Assembly (NCBI RefSeq): GCF_018812025.1
Contig: NC_063044.1
Span: 73,767,244-73,831,243, forward strand
DNA: 64,000 bases
From: Megalobrama amblycephala
Taxonomy: Eukaryota > Chordata > Actinopteri > Cypriniformes > Xenocyprididae
Direction: 5' to 3'
Under the pieces are notes generated by a model, which was not told where the DNA came from, did no database searches, and saw only the letters and a list, made by a program, of their open reading frames with translations. A program made the position numbers and the translations under genes. Shown here in pieces: positions 59,644 to 64,000 of the stretch. Every line of letters begins with the position of its first letter. Within the stretch, counting starts at the first letter, position 1.

Positions 59644-60943
59644 ATGCCAAGAAACTGTAAGTTGATCATTTTAAAATCTTTCTTTCTGGGTGTGATCTGA
59701 TTTGATACATTAAGCGTGGAAATGTTTGATTTCTTGGTACGTATATCGGTCGATCATTCATTTCAAAACAAAACAAATCAAAACAAATGATCGTGCGATA
59801 CACACACCTTTCTCGTGTGGATATTACACTTGTAATTGTTTTATTTGGATGACTGCTCGAAAGCTGGGTAGCGGGATATTGATGAGACGTAGGCCTAATA
59901 TTTATAATGTTGAACTTACAAGTTGTTCGTAAATGGTGGGTTGCTTATTTTAAATGTGTTGCGTTTCAACTGGTTCTTTGATTTTCTGTACGCGGTAGTG
60001 TCTCTTAAAGTTTGTTAAATTTCAGCTCAGTATTTGTTTTGATAGCGTACGCAAGCATGCGTGCGTGATGACGTCGTATCCGCTTACGTAAATCCTTGTT
60101 TACACACTGTATTTCCGCTGTTGTTTTTACTGTCGTTTTAAAGGAACACCTTAATAGTCTGTGTCTGTGCAATGTATTTTGTATAACTAATTGCTTATGT
60201 ATATCAATTGTTTTATTTGATGGTAGCTCGAAAGTGAGTAGCGGATTGATGAGACGTAATATTCATAATGTAGAACTTACAAGTCGATCGTAAATGGTGG
60301 TTTGCTTATTTTAAATGTGTTGCGTTTCAACTGGTTCTTTGATTTTCTGTACGCGGTAGTGTCTCTTAAAGTTTGTTAAATCTCAGCTCAGTATTTGTTT
60401 TGATAGCGTACGCAAGCATGCGTGCGTGATGACGTCGTATCCGCTTACGTAAATCCTTGTTTACACACTGTATTTCCGCTCTCAGTTTCCGTTGTTGTTT
60501 TTACTTTCGTTTTAAAGGAATGCCTTAATGGTGTATGGGTATTTTGAAATCGGCTAAATACTTTTCATTAATTTGCTGCATTGCTATGTTATATATATAT
60601 ATATATATATATATAATTGTTTTGTTTTATTTGTATGTTTCAAATTAATTCCTTTATTTTTGAATCGTGGTGTTTCAACTGATTCTTTGATTTTCTGTTA
60701 AATCTCAGCTCAGTATTTGTTTTGATAGCGCGAGCAAGCAGGCGTGCGAGATGACGTGTATCCGCTTATGTACATCCTTGTTTACACATTAATTTGCTGC
60801 ATTGCTATGTTATATATATAATTGTTTTATTTGTATGTTTCAAATTAATTGCTTTATTTTTTAATCGTGGCGTTATCGATTTGGAGATAGTATAAACGGG
60901 TTAATATTACCTTGTTTACACATTAATTTGTTGCATTGCTATG

Positions 60944-60983
<40 letters not shown>

Positions 60984-61303
60984 GTTTTATTTGTATGTTT
61001 CAAATTAATTCCTTTATTTTTGAATCGTGGTGTTTCAACTGATTCTTTGATTTTCTGTTAAATCTCAGCTCAGTATTTGTTTTGATAGCGCGAGCAAGCA
61101 GGCGTGCGAGATGACGTGTATCCGCTTATGTACATCCTTGTTTACACATTAATTTGCTGCATTGCTATGTTATATATATAATTGTTTTATTTGTATGTTT
61201 CAAATTAATTGCTTTATTTTTTAATCGTGGCGTTATCGATTTGGAGATAGTATAAATGGGTTAATATTACCTTGTTTACACATTAATTTGTTGCATTGCT
61301 ATG

Positions 61304-61343
<40 letters not shown>

Positions 61344-61660
61344 TGTTTTATTTGTATGTTTCAAATTAATTCCTTTATTTTTGAATCGTGGTGTTTCAAC
61401 TGATTCTTTGATTTTCTGTTAAATCTCAGCTCAGTATTTGTTTTGATAGCGCGAGCAAGCAGGCGTGCGAGATGACGTGTATCCGCTTATGTACATCCTT
61501 GTTTACACATTAATTTGTTGCATTGCTATGTTATATATATAATTGTTTTATTTGTATGTTTCAAATTAATTGCTTTATTTTTTAATCGTGGCGTTATCGA
61601 TTTGGAGATAGTATAAATGGGTTAATATTACCTTGTTTACACATTAATTTGTTGCATTGC

Positions 61661-61695
<35 letters not shown>

Positions 61696-63751
61696 GTTTT
61701 ATTTGTATATTTCAAATTAATTGCTTTATTTTTAATCGTGGTGTTATCGATTTGGAGATAGTATAAATGGGTTAATATTACAATGTTATGGTCAGACTGG
61801 GGAAAACAGATATTCAGTATTTGATTATTAAATGAGTATGTTTTGATGTATATACAATTTGAAGCAATTTGATAATCACATTTAACATTTTATATTAATC
61901 TTTTGGATAATATATTTGTTTATTTGTTACAAATATTTATTTGTTACAAACAGCCATGTTAAGCCTATTGTCTTACTGTAATCATATTTAGTTGCAGTTG
62001 GTGATATGCCATTAAATACGTATCAATTGAAAAATATAACCCTCCCTCCACTTCTGGGCGTGTCATAGCCGAGGTAATGATACTATACTGGGTTATGCGT
62101 GTTTGTCGTCACTATAACGCTTTTACTACCACGGTGTGATTACTCAATATATTCCGTATGCTGATTTGCTTTTGTTATAGCCTCAAATGCTGAACAAAGA
62201 GCTTTCGATGCCATTCGACCGTTGTAAGTTACATATTTATGCAAAGCTGTTTTTCATATGTTTATAATTTTGATGTTATACAAATGCACAATATTTATAA
62301 ACTTATAAAAATTTACAAAATTATATGTTTTATTATTTGTAGTAGCAGACAGCCCAAGCATTATAGAGGACTCAGACGACGGTAAAAATATTATTATTTT
62401 CTACATGTAGAAACATTTTATCCCTGTGTATGCTAAAATCTAACTTTTAAATTTTATTTATTTATTTTTTAATAGAATTACCTGCCTTGGTCACACTTCC
62501 TGGCTTCATTGACCTCACCACGACCGATTTTGAAGACGAGGCCACCACAAGTGAGTCGTCAAGGGTTAGGAGCCGCGACTCTACCGGTAATTTTTGTCAA
62601 ACGTTGCCATCGCAACAGGAACAAATAATCTCCACCAGTGACCCGGACAGATCTAACGTCAGAGGCTAGGGAACAGTCAGGATCACGCTCAGCACCACCT
62701 CCAAATAAGAGACCTCACAACGGGGAATCCACCCCGTTGCCTGGTCCAAGCTCACCCACCTATCCGAATAAGAGACGGCATGAGGACAGATCCAGGCCGT
62801 TGCTACGACCTATCTCGGTAGTCCCTCCAAAGAAGAGGTGTCACGTCGGTGGATCAAGTCCTGTACCCCGCGTAGTAATAAATTCCGGTAAGTTTTGATT
62901 CATCCTTATTATTCTTTAAAATTAATTTAAAGCGAAGTGTTTATATAGAATACCATGGCAGTATTAGTCAAAACATTGTATCTGCAATTAATCGGTTAAG
63001 CTTTAATTTGAGTTTGTGGTTATTATATTTCTAATACAGATCAACGCATTGATACCCAGCTGACGACATATCAACGTGGACGGAACTCGCAAGTGAACGC
63101 GTGGGACTCATTGTCTTGGACAAACGATCAAGATGACACGTGGACAGTGAGAGGTAGACAAACTCCCTTTTCTTTTCACGGCGTATCTGAAGGTGAAGAG
63201 GGAGACGACGAAGGAGAAGAGGGTGACGAAGAAGGAGAAGAAGAGGGTGACGAAGAAGAGGAGGAAGAGCAAGGGGATACTCCTCGGAATCACGATCGTG
63301 CTGACAAAATAGACGCGGTCGCCACCGCTTTTAACAATTTTGTTGTCGTCTTCAACGAAGGTAACAGCGCTGCTGTAAGCGTGCCAGAGCTGCTGAGGAA
63401 CGTGTCAGGGCGGCAGAGGCACGTGACAGAACGGCACGGGAGATAGCGTTTATTCACAACCGTTTGGACTTGTTGGAAGCTCGTCGCGAGCAGGAAAACG
63501 AGAGATCAGCAGGTGAATTTGCTGCGCTGCACAATAGGTTTGATGGACACGGTGTCGGACTGCGTGAAATAATAGACATTATCCAAAGAATGCAGAGAAA
63601 TGCTGACGAACATTATGCCCGAGTTGAAAGATTAGAAATTGAACAGATGCGAGAGAGACAATTAATTGTGAGTCTGCTTAGCGCTGTAGTCGCCGCACAC
63701 TCCTCGTATATAGATAGATTTTGCAATACAGTTCAGTTCATCGATATTTGA
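59644..63751 (+). CDS. Multi-exon gene of unknown family (acidic, coiled coil)
   Basis: Proposed exons are 59644-59656 (possibly leader), 62181-62223, 62343-62381, 62476-62586, 62639-62887 and 63040-63751. All introns from exon 2 on are phase 1; the fourth is only 52 bp. The frame fitting exons 2-6 starts at ATG 62187 (MLNKELSMPFDR); the ATG in exon 1 (MPRN) is out of that frame and may be an upstream ORF. Order: an acidic segment DSPSIIEDSDD resembling a SUMO-interaction motif, FIDLTTTDFEDE, a basic proline-rich region with three PNK(R)/PPKK repeats, a Glu/Gly/Asp run (63190-63280), and a C-terminal coiled coil (63400-63740) ending NTVQFIDI. One missing base near 63378 shifts the frame. I do not recognise the family. 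Nuclear location is a guess from composition. Confidence 0.5.
59833..61790. repeat. Five-unit array of about 360 bp in intron 1
   Basis: The landmark CAGCTCAGTATTTGTTTTGA recurs at 60023, 60384, 60706, 61066 and 61427. Units 1-2 carry GATGACGTCGTATCCGCTTA; units 3-5 carry GATGACGTGTATCCGCTTAT, and each of the latter also has a second half with TTAATCGTGGCGTTATCGAT and a (TA)n run. Units 3-5 are nearly identical to each other, so the array is recently expanded. Confidence 0.9.
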
Positions 63752-63905
63752 CCTCATTTGATTTATACATGTAAATGTGGCTTCTTTATTCTCAACCGTT
63801 ATGCTATGTATGTCTACCTTTCTGCTTTGAATGCTTGTTTCCGATGTTTTATCTTTATCATTTTGCGATATTACATATTCTGTTTGTTACTTTCGATCTA
63901 AAAAA

Positions 63906-63911
63906 AATAAA
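63906..63911 (+). promoter_or_regulatory. Polyadenylation signal of the unassigned gene
   Basis: AATAAA 155 bp after the stop at 63751. Confidence 0.5.
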
Positions 63912-63918
63912 AATTAAA

Positions 63919-64000
63919 ATGGATATGGAGAACTGTTTTTCCACAGCCGAGACACGTAGCAGTCATCCAGACCAATCTCTCTCAGAGGTGTTACAAAGCC
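63919..64000 (+). CDS. Open frame running off the window end
   Basis: ATG at 63919 opens MDMENCFSTAETRSSHPDQS and stays open for 27 codons to the window edge. It begins only 8 bases after the AATAAA. It may be the next exon or gene or chance; there is too little to judge. Confidence 0.2.
   Translation, partial: MDMENCFSTAETRSSHPDQSLSEVLQS

Noticed and set aside
59644..59656. ATG in exon 1 as the start of the unassigned protein
   Set aside because: Splicing to 62181 puts it out of frame with exons 3-6 and into an early stop; the ATG at 62187 fits better.

Overview
The window is vertebrate nuclear DNA, most probably from a cyprinid teleost (carp/zebrafish-like). The evidence is spliced genes with GT-AG introns, a lineage-specific C1q-like gene pair, an interferon-induced very large GTPase, and a dense load of fish repeats (DIRS, L2, L1/Tx1, ISL2EU, hAT, TTAA- and TA-flanked MITEs, tRNA-derived SINEs). 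Species assignment is inference. A run of exactly 1000 Ns (40533-41532) shows it is a scaffold.

Layout. 1-1060: AT-rich, no gene. About 1060-13335: copy A of a duplicated C1q-like gene block, invaded by a degraded DIRS retroelement (1707-4500), a TIR element (6188-6996) and a nearly full-length DIRS element (7037-12678) with terminal inverted repeats and an internal complementary region. Gene A has an in-frame stop and looks dead. 13340-24748: repeats only, including an L1-like ORF1 relic, a TTAA-flanked element, a 5'-truncated L2 LINE and a hAT MITE with a perfect 8-bp target duplication. 24748-27808: copy B, with an intact four-exon C1q-like gene (26217-27489) and a pre-insertion allele of the DIRS site. 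27810-35200: repeats, among them a modular element with about 817-bp repeated units split by a hAT insertion.

35200 to about 40532: an ISL2EU-type DNA transposon, with a spliced THAP + DDE_4 transposase (+ strand) facing a YqaJ-nuclease/PHD-finger protein (- strand). The start of the second gene is lost in the gap. 41533-42010: LINE fragment. 42076-48913: minus-strand very large GTPase (GVIN/VLIG family), broken by single-base shifts, with nested transposons in its first intron. 49050-59540: relics (SINE, hAT, L1/Tx1 LINE split by a MITE, microsatellites) and one exon-like fragment. 59553-63751: a TATA-driven multi-exon gene I cannot assign. It encodes an acidic, proline-rich and coiled-coil protein, its introns are phase 1, and its first intron is a five-unit array of about 360 bp.

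The genes do not form one pathway. C1q-like and GVIN genes both belong to fast-evolving innate-immunity families; the rest is mobile DNA. Nearly every long coding region except C1q-like gene B carries one or more single-base frameshifts, several in homopolymers, so assembly indel error must be weighed against real decay.
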